5,746 nt of DNA from Mycoplasmatota bacterium (GCA_022712785.1 JAFLJX010000236.1:1-5746), one strand, 5' to 3'. Positions 1-5,746 are shown, counted from the stretch's first letter. Made by a program: numbers and translations. Notes: generated by a model from the letters alone, not told the origin.

Positions 1-141
1 ATACCCACGCCGAAACAAGCGCTCATGAGCCCGAAGTGGCGAGCCCGATCTTCCCCATCGGTGATGTCGGCGATATAGGCGCCAGCAACCGCACCTGTGG
101 CGCCGGTGATGCCGGCCACGATGCGTCCGGCGTAGAGGATC
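1..141. repeat. Terminal direct repeat, first copy (circular overlap)
   Basis: These 141 bases are identical to the last 141 bases of the window (5606-5746). In pET vectors this stretch occurs once, between lacI and the T7 promoter. The simplest reading is that a circular plasmid of about 5605 bp was written out past its starting point, not that the plasmid carries a duplication. Confidence 0.93.
1..141 (-). pseudogene. tetA: tetA(C) tetracycline efflux fragment (overlap copy)
   Basis: Read on the minus strand, this encodes an internal piece of the class C tetracycline/H+ antiporter of pBR322, beginning ILYAGRIVAGITG and including the run AGAYIADITDGEDRARHFG. It has no start codon, promoter or ribosome binding site here and ends abruptly at position 141, at a GATC end beside the BglII site. 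It is non-functional vector filler and the same DNA as the distal part of 5467-5746. Confidence 0.88.
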
Positions 142-154
142 GAGATCTCGATCC
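137..154. repeat. 18-bp perfect palindrome around a BglII site
   Basis: GGATCGAGATCTCGATCC is its own reverse complement, with AGATCT at 143-148 in the centre. It lies where the tetA relic (former BamHI end) meets the T7 promoter cassette, so it looks like a linker junction from vector building. No regulatory role is evident. Confidence 0.85.
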
Positions 155-162
155 CGCGAAAT

Positions 163-181
163 TAATACGACTCACTATAGG
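163..181 (+). promoter_or_regulatory. Bacteriophage T7 RNA polymerase promoter
   Basis: TAATACGACTCACTATAGG is the full consensus T7 class III (phi10-type) promoter, with transcription starting at the G at position 180. It is read only by T7 RNA polymerase, which the host must supply, and drives the tagged gene starting at 250. The lac operator begins two bases after the start point, making this a T7lac hybrid. Confidence 0.99.
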
Positions 182-206
182 GGAATTGTGAGCGGATAAC
201 AATTCC
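182..206 (+). promoter_or_regulatory. lacO: lac operator (T7lac)
   Basis: The near-palindrome centred on TTGTGAGCGGATAACAA is the natural lac O1 operator, flanked by GGAA and TTCC. It starts two bases after the T7 transcription start. LacI made from 4299-5381 binds here and blocks T7 RNA polymerase until inducer is present. The transcript's 5' end can also form a hairpin from the symmetric arms. Confidence 0.98.
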
Positions 207-208
207 CC

Positions 209-249
209 TCTAGAAATAATTTTGTTTAACCTTAAGAAGGAGATATACT
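209..249 (+). promoter_or_regulatory. T7 gene 10 type leader and ribosome binding site
   Basis: An XbaI site (209-214) opens an A/T-rich phage T7 gene 10 leader. The Shine-Dalgarno AAGGAG is at 237-242, seven bases before the ATG at 250, and decides that start. The leader differs from the usual pET one: TTAACTTTA reads TTAACCTTA at 226-234, creating an AflII site (CTTAAG, 231-236), and the bases before the ATG are ATACT, not ATACC (NcoI) or ATACAT (NdeI). This agrees with a ligation-independent cloning junction. Confidence 0.95.
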
Positions 250-652
<403 letters not shown>

Positions 653-715
653 GATCCGGCTGCTAACAAAGCCCGAAAGGAAGCTGAGTTGGCTGCTGCC
701 ACCGCTGAGCAATAA

Positions 716-763
716 CTAGCATAACCCCTTGGGGCCTCTAAACGGGTCTTGAGGGGTTTTTTG
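716..763 (+). terminator. T7 transcription terminator (Tphi)
   Basis: The stem arms AACCCCTTGGGGCC and the following CGGGTCTTGAGGGG fold into the T7 Tphi hairpin, followed by a T run (757-762). It ends T7 RNA polymerase transcripts from 180. Tphi is known to be incomplete, so some read-through toward the f1 origin and antisense to the kanamycin gene is expected. Confidence 0.97.
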
Positions 764-799
764 CTGAAAGGAGGAACTATATCCGGATTGGCGAATGGG

Positions 800-1255
800 A
801 CGCGCCCTGTAGCGGCGCATTAAGCGCGGCGGGTGTGGTGGTTACGCGCAGCGTGACCGCTACACTTGCCAGCGCCCTAGCGCCCGCTCCTTTCGCTTTC
901 TTCCCTTCCTTTCTCGCCACGTTCGCCGGCTTTCCCCGTCAAGCTCTAAATCGGGGGCTCCCTTTAGGGTTCCGATTTAGTGCTTTACGGCACCTCGACC
1001 CCAAAAAACTTGATTAGGGTGATGGTTCACGTAGTGGGCCATCGCCCTGATAGACGGTTTTTCGCCCTTTGACGTTGGAGTCCACGTTCTTTAATAGTGG
1101 ACTCTTGTTCCAAACTGGAACAACACTCAACCCTATCTCGGTCTATTCTTTTGATTTATAAGGGATTTTGCCGATTTCGGCCTATTGGTTAAAAAATGAG
1201 CTGATTTAACAAAAATTTAACGCGAATTTTAACAAAATATTAACGCTTACAATTT
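800..1255 (+). other. f1 bacteriophage origin of replication
   Basis: This 456-bp stretch is the filamentous phage f1 intergenic region, starting ACGCGCCCTGTAGCGGCGC and ending near TTACAATTT. It holds the packaging-signal hairpins at its start and the gene II protein nick region around GTTCTTTAATAGTGGACTC (about 1086-1104). The sequence runs in viral-strand order, so helper-phage rescue would package the + strand of this window, which is the insert's coding strand. It has no protein-coding gene; the open frame at 835-1017 is incidental. Confidence 0.95.
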
Positions 1256-1263
1256 AGGTGGCA

Positions 1264-1344
1264 CTTTTCGGGGAAATGTGCGCGGAACCCCTATTTGTTT
1301 ATTTTTCTAAATACATTCAAATATGTATCCGCTCATGAATTAAT
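1264..1344 (+). promoter_or_regulatory. Relic of the bla (ampicillin resistance) promoter
   Basis: The run CGCGGAACCCCTATTTGTTT to CCGCTCATGA is the upstream region of the Tn3 beta-lactamase gene, but bla itself is gone. The P3 -35 box TTCAAA (1316-1321) remains with its 17-base spacer. The native -10 GACAAT is replaced by ATTAAT (1339-1344) from the junction with the kanamycin cassette. Both hexamers match the consensus at four of six positions, so a weak promoter may survive, pointing antisense into the 3' end of aph(3')-Ia. Confidence 0.75.
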
Positions 1345-1346
1345 TC

Positions 1347-2162
1347 TTAGAAAAACTCATCGAGCATCAAATGAAACTGCAATTTATTCATATCAGGATT
1401 ATCAATACCATATTTTTGAAAAAGCCGTTTCTGTAATGAAGGAGAAAACTCACCGAGGCAGTTCCATAGGATGGCAAGATCCTGGTATCGGTCTGCGATT
1501 CCGACTCGTCCAACATCAATACAACCTATTAATTTCCCCTCGTCAAAAATAAGGTTATCAAGTGAGAAATCACCATGAGTGACGACTGAATCCGGTGAGA
1601 ATGGCAAAAGTTTATGCATTTCTTTCCAGACTTGTTCAACAGGCCAGCCATTACGCTCGTCATCAAAATCACTCGCATCAACCAAACCGTTATTCATTCG
1701 TGATTGCGCCTGAGCGAGACGAAATACGCGATCGCTGTTAAAAGGACAATTACAAACAGGAATCGAATGCAACCGGCGCAGGAACACTGCCAGCGCATCA
1801 ACAATATTTTCACCTGAATCAGGATATTCTTCTAATACCTGGAATGCTGTTTTCCCGGGGATCGCAGTGGTGAGTAACCATGCATCATCAGGAGTACGGA
1901 TAAAATGCTTGATGGTCGGAAGAGGCATAAATTCCGTCAGCCAGTTTAGTCTGACCATCTCATCTGTAACATCATTGGCAACGCTACCTTTGCCATGTTT
2001 CAGAAACAACTCTGGCGCATCGGGCTTCCCATACAATCGATAGATTGTCGCACCTGATTGCCCGACATTATCGCGAGCCCATTTATACCCATATAAATCA
2101 GCATCCATGTTGGAATTTAATCGCGGCCTAGAGCAAGACGTTTCCCGTTGAATATGGCTCAT
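1347..2162 (-). CDS. aph(3')-Ia: Aminoglycoside 3'-phosphotransferase APH(3')-Ia (kanamycin resistance)
   Basis: This cytoplasmic enzyme transfers phosphate from ATP to the 3'-hydroxyl of kanamycin, neomycin and related aminoglycosides, and is the plasmid's selectable marker. The 271 residues are full length for the Tn903 type. Visible features are the N-lobe ATP-binding lysine K55 in LFLKHG, the catalytic-loop motif HGDFSLDN (196-203) with D198 as catalytic base and N203 as metal ligand, and the metal-binding aspartate D216 in CIDVGRVG. The ATG start has AAGGGG six to eleven bases upstream (2167-2172). It is transcribed towards the f1 origin, convergent with the T7 unit. The low GC content against the lacI and tetA segments reflects its transposon origin. 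Confidence 0.98.
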   Translation of the reverse strand: MSHIQRETSCSRPRLNSNMDADLYGYKWARDNVGQSGATIYRLYGKPDAPELFLKHGKGSVANDVTDEMVRLNWLTEFMPLPTIKHFIRTPDDAWLLTTAIPGKTAFQVLEEYPDSGENIVDALAVFLRRLHSIPVCNCPFNSDRVFRLAQAQSRMNNGLVDASDFDDERNGWPVEQVWKEMHKLLPFSPDSVVTHGDFSLDNLIFDEGKLIGCIDVGRVGIADRYQDLAILWNCLGEFSPSLQKRLFQKYGIDNPDMNKLQFHLMLDEFF

Positions 2163-2181
2163 AACACCCCTTGTATTACTG

Positions 2182-2210
2182 TTTATGTAAGCAGACAGTT
2201 TTATTGTTCA
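2182..2210 (-). promoter_or_regulatory. Probable aph(3')-Ia promoter
   Basis: On the minus strand, TGAACA (2205-2210) and CATAAA (2182-2187) are separated by 17 bases, each matching the sigma70 consensus at four of six positions. They lie upstream of the AAGGGG ribosome binding site and ATG at 2162. The placement is my inference from hexamers and spacing. Confidence 0.5.
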
Positions 2211-2283
2211 TGACCAAAATCCCTTAACGTGAGTTTTCGTTCCACTGAGCGTCAGACCCCGTAGAAAAGATCAAAGGATCTTC

Positions 2284-2312
2284 TTGAGATCCTTTTTTTC
2301 TGCGCGTAATCT
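2284..2312 (+). promoter_or_regulatory. RNA II (replication primer) promoter
   Basis: TTGAGA (2284-2289) and TAATCT (2307-2312) with 17 bases between them form the pMB1 primer promoter. It starts RNA II at about 2320, seven to eight bases downstream of the -10 box. Confidence 0.88.
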
Positions 2313-2322
2313 GCTGCTTGCA

Positions 2323-2430
2323 AACAAAAAAACCACCGCTACCAGCGGTGGTTTGTTTGCCGGATCAAGAGCTACCAACTCTTTTTCCGAAGGTAACTGG
2401 CTTCAGCAGAGCGCAGATACCAAATACTGT
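2323..2430 (-). ncRNA. RNA I antisense copy-number regulator
   Basis: This is the complement of the RNA II 5' region, starting with ACAGTATTTGG on the minus strand and ending near the T-rich complement of AACAAAAAAACC, about 108 nucleotides. It folds into three stem-loops that pair with RNA II and stop it forming a primer. Rop from 3299-3490 stabilises the pairing. Confidence 0.92.
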
Positions 2431-2436
2431 CCTTCT

Positions 2437-2466
2437 AGTGTAGCCGTAGTTAGGCCACCACTTCAA
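2437..2466 (-). promoter_or_regulatory. RNA I promoter
   Basis: On the minus strand, TTGAAG (2461-2466) and TACACT (2437-2442) are 18 bases apart, and transcription starts at about 2430. This is the strong constitutive RNA I promoter of pMB1/ColE1 plasmids. Confidence 0.88.
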
Positions 2467-3057
2467 GAACTCTGTAGCACCGCCTACATACCTCGCTCTG
2501 CTAATCCTGTTACCAGTGGCTGCTGCCAGTGGCGATAAGTCGTGTCTTACCGGGTTGGACTCAAGACGATAGTTACCGGATAAGGCGCAGCGGTCGGGCT
2601 GAACGGGGGGTTCGTGCACACAGCCCAGCTTGGAGCGAACGACCTACACCGAACTGAGATACCTACAGCGTGAGCTATGAGAAAGCGCCACGCTTCCCGA
2701 AGGGAGAAAGGCGGACAGGTATCCGGTAAGCGGCAGGGTCGGAACAGGAGAGCGCACGAGGGAGCTTCCAGGGGGAAACGCCTGGTATCTTTATAGTCCT
2801 GTCGGGTTTCGCCACCTCTGACTTGAGCGTCGATTTTTGTGATGCTCGTCAGGGGGGCGGAGCCTATGGAAAAACGCCAGCAACGCGGCCTTTTTACGGT
2901 TCCTGGCCTTTTGCTGGCCTTTTGCTCACATGTTCTTTCCTGCGTTATCCCCTGATTCTGTGGATAACCGTATTACCGCCTTTGAGTGAGCTGATACCGC
3001 TCGCCGCAGCCGAACGACCGAGCGCAGCGAGTCAGTGAGCGAGGAAGCGGAAGAGCG

Positions 3058-3198
3058 CCTGATGCGGTATTTTCTCCTTACGCATCTGTGCGGTATTTCA
3101 CACCGCAATGGTGCACTCTCAGTACAATCTGCTCTGATGCCGCATAGTTAAGCCAGTATACACTCCGCTATCGCTACGTGACTGGGTCATGGCTGCGC
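3058..3198. other. bom: pMB1 basis-of-mobility (oriT/nic) region
   Basis: The segment from CCTGATGCGGTATTTTC to CATGGCTGCGCCCCGAC matches the pBR322 bom region, placed by its fixed distance from rop. It holds the transfer nick site used by ColE1-type mobilisation proteins, none of which are encoded here, so it could act only with proteins supplied from elsewhere. The pBR322 NdeI site inside it (CATATGG) reads CAATGG at 3106-3111, a one-base loss that removes the site. Boundaries are approximate. Confidence 0.7.
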
Positions 3199-3298
3199 CC
3201 CGACACCCGCCAACACCCGCTGACGCGCCCTGACGGGCTTGTCTGCTCCCGGCATCCGCTTACAGACAAGCTGTGACCGTCTCCGGGAGCTGCATGTG

Positions 3299-3490
3299 TC
3301 AGAGGTTTTCACCGTCATCACCGAAACGCGCGAGGCAGCTGCGGTAAAGCTCATCAGCGTGGTCGTGAAGCGATTCACAGATGTCTGCCTGTTCATCCGC
3401 GTCCAGCTCGTTGAGTTTCTCCAGAAGCGTTAATGTCTGGCTTCTGATAAAGCGGGCCATGTTAAGGGCGGTTTTTTCCTGTTTGGTCAC
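3299..3490 (-). CDS. rop: Rop (Rom) RNA I-RNA II complex stabiliser
   Basis: Rop is a 63-residue RNA-binding protein that forms a homodimeric four-helix bundle. It stabilises the RNA I-RNA II kissing complex and so lowers plasmid copy number. The sequence is the pBR322 protein: TKQEKTALNMARFIRSQTL, then a helix to the C-terminal DDGENL. Residues known to contact RNA (N10, F14, Q18, K25) are present. I chose the GTG start at 3490, not upstream codons in the same frame, because it gives the known length and has GGAGG five bases before it (3496-3500). Together with the pBR322-type origin this predicts a low to medium copy number. Confidence 0.96.
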   Translation of the reverse strand: MTKQEKTALNMARFIRSQTLTLLEKLNELDADEQADICESLHDHADELYRSCLARFGDDGENL

Positions 3491-3593
3491 TGATGCCTCC
3501 GTGTAAGGGGGATTTCTGTTCATGGGGGTAATGATACCGATGAAACGAGAGAGGATGCTCACGATACGGGTTACTGATGATGAACATGCCCGG

Positions 3594-3857
3594 TTACTGG
3601 AACGTTGTGAGGGTAAACAACTGGCGGTATGGATGCGGCGGGACCAGAGAAAAATCACTCAGGGTCAATGCCAGCGCTTCGTTAATACAGATGTAGGTGT
3701 TCCACAGGGTAGCCAGCAGCATCCTGCGATGCAGATCCGGAACATAATGGTGCAGGGCGCTGACTTCCGCGTTTCCAGACTTTACGAAACACGGAAACCG
3801 AAGACCATTCATGTTGTTGCTCAGGTCGCAGACGTTTTGCAGCAGCAGTCGCTTCAC
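3594..3857 (-). pseudogene. Relic of a ResD-like plasmid tyrosine recombinase
   Basis: This 87-codon frame lies in pBR322-derived DNA between rop and the tetA relic. Its C-terminal half contains LHRRMLLATLWNTYICINEA and then LALTLSDFSL. I recall the F plasmid resolvase ResD (D protein), a tyrosine recombinase of roughly 270 residues, as having LLATLWNTGARINEALALTRGDFSL at its first catalytic arginine box. The match covers only this N-proximal part; the catalytic domain with the other arginine, histidine and tyrosine is missing. The catalytic arginine in the GAR-I-NEA box reads cysteine here (TGT). There is no evident ribosome binding site. I infer an inactive remnant carried over from pMB1. 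The likeness rests on memory, not a search. Confidence 0.55.
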
Positions 3858-3859
3858 GT

Positions 3860-3958
3860 TCGCTCGCGTATCGGTGATTCATTCTGCTAACCAGTAAGGC
3901 AACCCCGCCAGCCTAGCCGGGTCCTCAACGACAGGAGCACGATCATGCGCACCCGTGG
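3860..3958. other. pBR322 filler between the tetA relic and rop region
   Basis: This short stretch is pBR322 backbone downstream of tetA. It includes the GC-rich inverted run CCCGCCAGCCTAGCCGGG on the + strand. I see no gene, promoter or RNA in it. The open frames crossing it have no ribosome binding site and change frame relative to the relics on either side. Confidence 0.6.
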
Positions 3959-4250
3959 GGCCGCCATGCCGGCGATAATGGCCTGCTTCTCGCCGAAACG
4001 TTTGGTGGCGGGACCAGTGACGAAGGCTTGAGCGAGGGCGTGCAAGATTCCGAATACCGCAAGCGACAGGCCGATCATCGTCGCGCTCCAGCGAAAGCGG
4101 TCCTCGCCGAAAATGACCCAGAGCGCTGCCGGCACCTGTCCTACGAGTTGCATGATAAAGAAGACAGTCATAAGTGCGGCGACGATAGTCATGCCCCGCG
4201 CCCACCGGAAGGAGCTGACTGGGTTGAAGGCTCTCAAGGGCATCGGTCGA
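3959..4250 (-). pseudogene. tetA: tetA(C) fragment, middle to C-terminal half
   Basis: On the minus strand this reads MPLRAFNPVSSFRWARGMT and onward through FGEKQAIIAGMAA, about residues 191-286 of the 396-residue class C tetracycline efflux pump. It holds membrane segments such as IVAALMTVFFIMQLVG. It is cut at its 5' side by lacI at a former SalI site (TCGA, 4247-4250) and at its 3' side at GGCC (3959-3962), where unrelated pBR322 DNA follows. The C-terminal 110 residues are absent. It cannot give tetracycline resistance. Confidence 0.9.
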
Positions 4251-4258
4251 GATCCCGG
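4247..4258. repeat. 12-bp inverted repeat flanking the lacI cassette (left)
   Basis: TCGAGATCCCGG here is the exact reverse complement of CCGGGATCTCGA at 5459-5470. The pair brackets the lacI cassette, and both ends include the TCGA of the tetA SalI site. They are construction linkers, not transposon ends: no transposase or target duplication beyond TCGA is seen. Confidence 0.85.
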
Positions 4259-4261
4259 TGC

Positions 4262-4306
4262 CTAATGAGTGAGCTAACTTACATTAATTGCGTTGCGCTC
4301 ACTGCC
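4262..4306 (-). promoter_or_regulatory. lac O3 operator and damaged CAP site remnant
   Basis: The O3 auxiliary operator GGCAGTGAGCGCAACGCAATT (minus strand, 4286-4306) overlaps the lacI stop codon. Beyond it lies the start of the lac control region with the CAP site. One CAP half-site reads TGTAA where the natural site has TGTGA (position 4280). The natural -35/-10 and lacZ are gone; the sequence breaks off after GGCACC. It is a remnant with no gene to control, though LacI could still bind O3. Confidence 0.8.
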
Positions 4307-5381
4307 CGCTTTCCAGTCGGGAAACCTGTCGTGCCAGCTGCATTAATGAATCGGCCAACGCGCGGGGAGAGGCGGTTTGCGTATTGGGCGCCAGGGTGGT
4401 TTTTCTTTTCACCAGTGAGACGGGCAACAGCTGATTGCCCTTCACCGCCTGGCCCTGAGAGAGTTGCAGCAAGCGGTCCACGCTGGTTTGCCCCAGCAGG
4501 CGAAAATCCTGTTTGATGGTGGTTAACGGCGGGATATAACATGAGCTGTCTTCGGTATCGTCGTATCCCACTACCGAGATATCCGCACCAACGCGCAGCC
4601 CGGACTCGGTAATGGCGCGCATTGCGCCCAGCGCCATCTGATCGTTGGCAACCAGCATCGCAGTGGGAACGATGCCCTCATTCAGCATTTGCATGGTTTG
4701 TTGAAAACCGGACATGGCACTCCAGTCGCCTTCCCGTTCCGCTATCGGCTGAATTTGATTGCGAGTGAGATATTTATGCCAGCCAGCCAGACGCAGACGC
4801 GCCGAGACAGAACTTAATGGGCCCGCTAACAGCGCGATTTGCTGGTGACCCAATGCGACCAGATGCTCCACGCCCAGTCGCGTACCGTCTTCATGGGAGA
4901 AAATAATACTGTTGATGGGTGTCTGGTCAGAGACATCAAGAAATAACGCCGGAACATTAGTGCAGGCAGCTTCCACAGCAATGGCATCCTGGTCATCCAG
5001 CGGATAGTTAATGATCAGCCCACTGACGCGTTGCGCGAGAAGATTGTGCACCGCCGCTTTACAGGCTTCGACGCCGCTTCGTTCTACCATCGACACCACC
5101 ACGCTGGCACCCAGTTGATCGGCGCGAGATTTAATCGCCGCGACAATTTGCGACGGCGCGTGCAGGGCCAGACTGGAGGTGGCAACGCCAATCAGCAACG
5201 ACTGTTTGCCCGCCAGTTGTTGTGCCACGCGGTTGGGAATGTAATTCAGCTCCGCCATCGCCGCTTCCACTTTTTCCCGCGTTTTCGCAGAAACGTGGCT
5301 GGCCTGGTTCACCACGCGGGAAACGGTCTGATAAGAGACACCGGCATACTCTGCGACATCGTATAACGTTACTGGTTTCAC
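4299..5381 (-). CDS. lacI: Lactose operon repressor LacI
   Basis: LacI is a tetrameric DNA-binding repressor that holds the T7lac operator at 182-206 and is released by allolactose or IPTG. The 360 residues are full length. The N-terminal helix-turn-helix (LYDVAEYAGVSYQTVSRVV, 6-24) has recognition residues Y17, Q18 and R22. The hinge region lies near 46-62, the sugar-binding core follows, and the C-terminal tetramerisation helix ends QLARQVSRLESGQ. I chose the GTG at 5381 because it is the native lacI start (MKPVTLYDV); a GTG three codons upstream would add MVN-. An AGGG lies upstream as ribosome binding site. It is transcribed away from the T7 unit across the circle junction and interrupts tetA(C). 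Confidence 0.98.
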   Translation of the reverse strand: MKPVTLYDVAEYAGVSYQTVSRVVNQASHVSAKTREKVEAAMAELNYIPNRVAQQLAGKQSLLIGVATSSLALHAPSQIVAAIKSRADQLGASVVVSMVERSGVEACKAAVHNLLAQRVSGLIINYPLDDQDAIAVEAACTNVPALFLDVSDQTPINSIIFSHEDGTRLGVEHLVALGHQQIALLAGPLSSVSARLRLAGWHKYLTRNQIQPIAEREGDWSAMSGFQQTMQMLNEGIVPTAMLVANDQMALGAMRAITESGLRVGADISVVGYDDTEDSSCYIPPLTTIKQDFRLLGQTSVDRLLQLSQGQAVKGNQLLPVSLVKRKTTLAPNTQTASPRALADSLMQLARQVSRLESGQ

Positions 5382-5416
5382 ATTCACCACCCTGAATTGA
5401 CTCTCTTCCGGGCGCT

Positions 5417-5445
5417 ATCATGCCATACCGCGAAAGGTTTTGCGC
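5417..5445 (-). promoter_or_regulatory. lacI promoter, wild-type (not lacIq)
   Basis: On the minus strand the -35 box is GCGCAA (5440-5445) and the -10 box CATGAT (5417-5422), 17 bases apart. The up-mutant lacIq has GTGCAA at -35; here the C of the weak natural promoter is kept. Basal LacI level therefore relies on gene copy number. Confidence 0.9.
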
Positions 5446-5458
5446 CATTCGATGGTGT

Positions 5459-5470
5459 CCGGGATCTCGA
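5459..5470. repeat. 12-bp inverted repeat flanking the lacI cassette (right)
   Basis: CCGGGATCTCGA is the reverse complement of 4247-4258 and marks the promoter-proximal end of the lacI cassette where it joins tetA(C). It is a construction junction. Confidence 0.85.
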
Positions 5471-5746
5471 CGCTCTCCCTTATGCGACTCCTGCATTAGG
5501 AAGCAGCCCAGTAGTAGGTTGAGGCCGTTGAGCACCGCCGCCGCAAGGAATGGTGCATGCAAGGAGATGGCGCCCAACAGTCCCCCGGCCACGGGGCCTG
5601 CCACCATACCCACGCCGAAACAAGCGCTCATGAGCCCGAAGTGGCGAGCCCGATCTTCCCCATCGGTGATGTCGGCGATATAGGCGCCAGCAACCGCACC
5701 TGTGGCGCCGGTGATGCCGGCCACGATGCGTCCGGCGTAGAGGATC
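5467..5746 (-). pseudogene. tetA: tetA(C) fragment, N-proximal half
   Basis: Read from 5746 downward this encodes ILYAGRIVAGITGATGAVAG through LLLGCFLMQESHKGERR, about residues 98-190 of the class C tetracycline efflux pump, covering several membrane helices. It lacks the first 97 residues, with start and promoter, and stops at the SalI junction (TCGA, 5467-5470). The next residue of the native protein resumes at 4250, on the far side of lacI. It is a silent relic. Confidence 0.92.
5606..5746. repeat. Terminal direct repeat, second copy (circular overlap)
   Basis: Identical to 1-141. Joining the molecule here gives a circle of 5605 bp, close to the size expected for a pET-28-type backbone carrying this insert. 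Confidence 0.93.

Larger units (their letters stand above)
2320..2874 (+). ncRNA. RNA II replication primer and pMB1 origin
   Basis: RNA II begins at GCAAACAAAAAAACC and runs about 555 nucleotides to the AAAAA at 2870-2874, just after GGCGGAGCCTATGG. There its hybrid with the template is cut by RNase H and extended by DNA polymerase I. The first hairpin (CCACCGCTACCAGCGGTGG) and following stem-loops are the target of RNA I. Nucleotide 112 (position 2431) is C, the pBR322 allele, not the T of high-copy pUC origins. No protein gene is supported between 2215 and 3298; the open frames there are by-products of structured RNA. Confidence 0.93.

Noticed and set aside
2284..3108. Several open frames within the replication origin and bom region
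   Set aside because: They overlap RNA II, RNA I and bom, occur on both strands, and have no translation signals. This DNA is known to act as RNA and as replication sites.
3522..3890. Plus-strand 122-codon open frame (MGVMIPMKRERMLTIRVTDDEHARLLERCEG...)
   Set aside because: The first part (RMLTIRVTDDEHARLLERCEG) looks like a ribbon-helix-helix or mobilisation-type N-terminus and could be a tiny mob relic, but the rest is antisense to the recombinase relic and no clear ribosome binding site supports it. I could not support it well enough to list.
4028..4516. Plus-strand 162-codon open frame across tetA relic and lacI end
   Set aside because: It is antisense to two recognised genes and crosses an engineered junction, so it cannot be a natural gene.
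5031..5366. Plus-strand open frame inside lacI
   Set aside because: It is the antisense shadow of the lacI N-terminal half, with no promoter or ribosome binding site.
4247..5470. Transposon or insertion sequence bracketed by 12-bp inverted repeats
   Set aside because: No transposase is present, and the repeats and TCGA match linker joining at a SalI site around a known lacI cassette.

Overview
This window is an engineered Escherichia coli expression plasmid, not a natural chromosome. The first 141 bases are repeated exactly as the last 141, so it reads as a circular molecule of about 5605 bp copied slightly past its start. The backbone is of the pET-28 type: T7 promoter with lac operator, T7 terminator, f1 origin, kanamycin resistance gene aph(3')-Ia, pMB1/pBR322 replication origin with rop, and lacI inserted in a broken tetA(C). 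The start context (TTAAGAAGG...ATACTATG) and the C-terminal [11 protein letters not shown]6-FLAG tail match my recollection of the ligation-independent cloning vector pNIC-CTHF.

Layout: 1-141, tetA(C) relic (first copy of the overlap); 163-249, T7 promoter, lac operator and gene 10 type leader; 250-585, the only non-vector gene, an 89-residue bacterial fragment plus tags; 586-763, polylinker, untranslated second His tag and T7 terminator; 800-1255, f1 origin; 1257-1344, beta-lactamase promoter relic; 1347-2210, aph(3')-Ia and its promoter (minus); 2284-2880, RNA II/RNA I and the replication start; 3058-3198, mobilisation (bom) region; 3299-3490, rop (minus); 3594-3857, relic of a ResD-like tyrosine recombinase (minus); 3959-4250, second tetA(C) relic; 4286-5445, lacI with its promoter and the lac O3 operator; 5467-5746, first tetA(C) relic again.

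The parts work together as follows. LacI from the minus-strand gene binds the operator next to the T7 promoter and holds back transcription of the insert until inducer is present and T7 RNA polymerase is supplied by the host. RNA I and Rop restrain RNA II priming and keep copy number moderate. APH(3')-Ia selects for the plasmid.

The insert is the informative part. It is GC-rich, alpha-helical, and contains two copies of an RLE-[RK]-[IV]-ARISD motif exactly 32 residues apart. I read it as the N-terminal stalk of a Pseudomonas aeruginosa-type diguanylate cyclase, most likely SiaD, cut just before its GGDEF domain. That identification rests on memory, not a search. I see no undescribed biological system. 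The points worth a second look are the insert's duplicated motif and cut point, the recombinase relic with a lost catalytic arginine, and a rebuilt promoter pointing antisense into the kanamycin gene.
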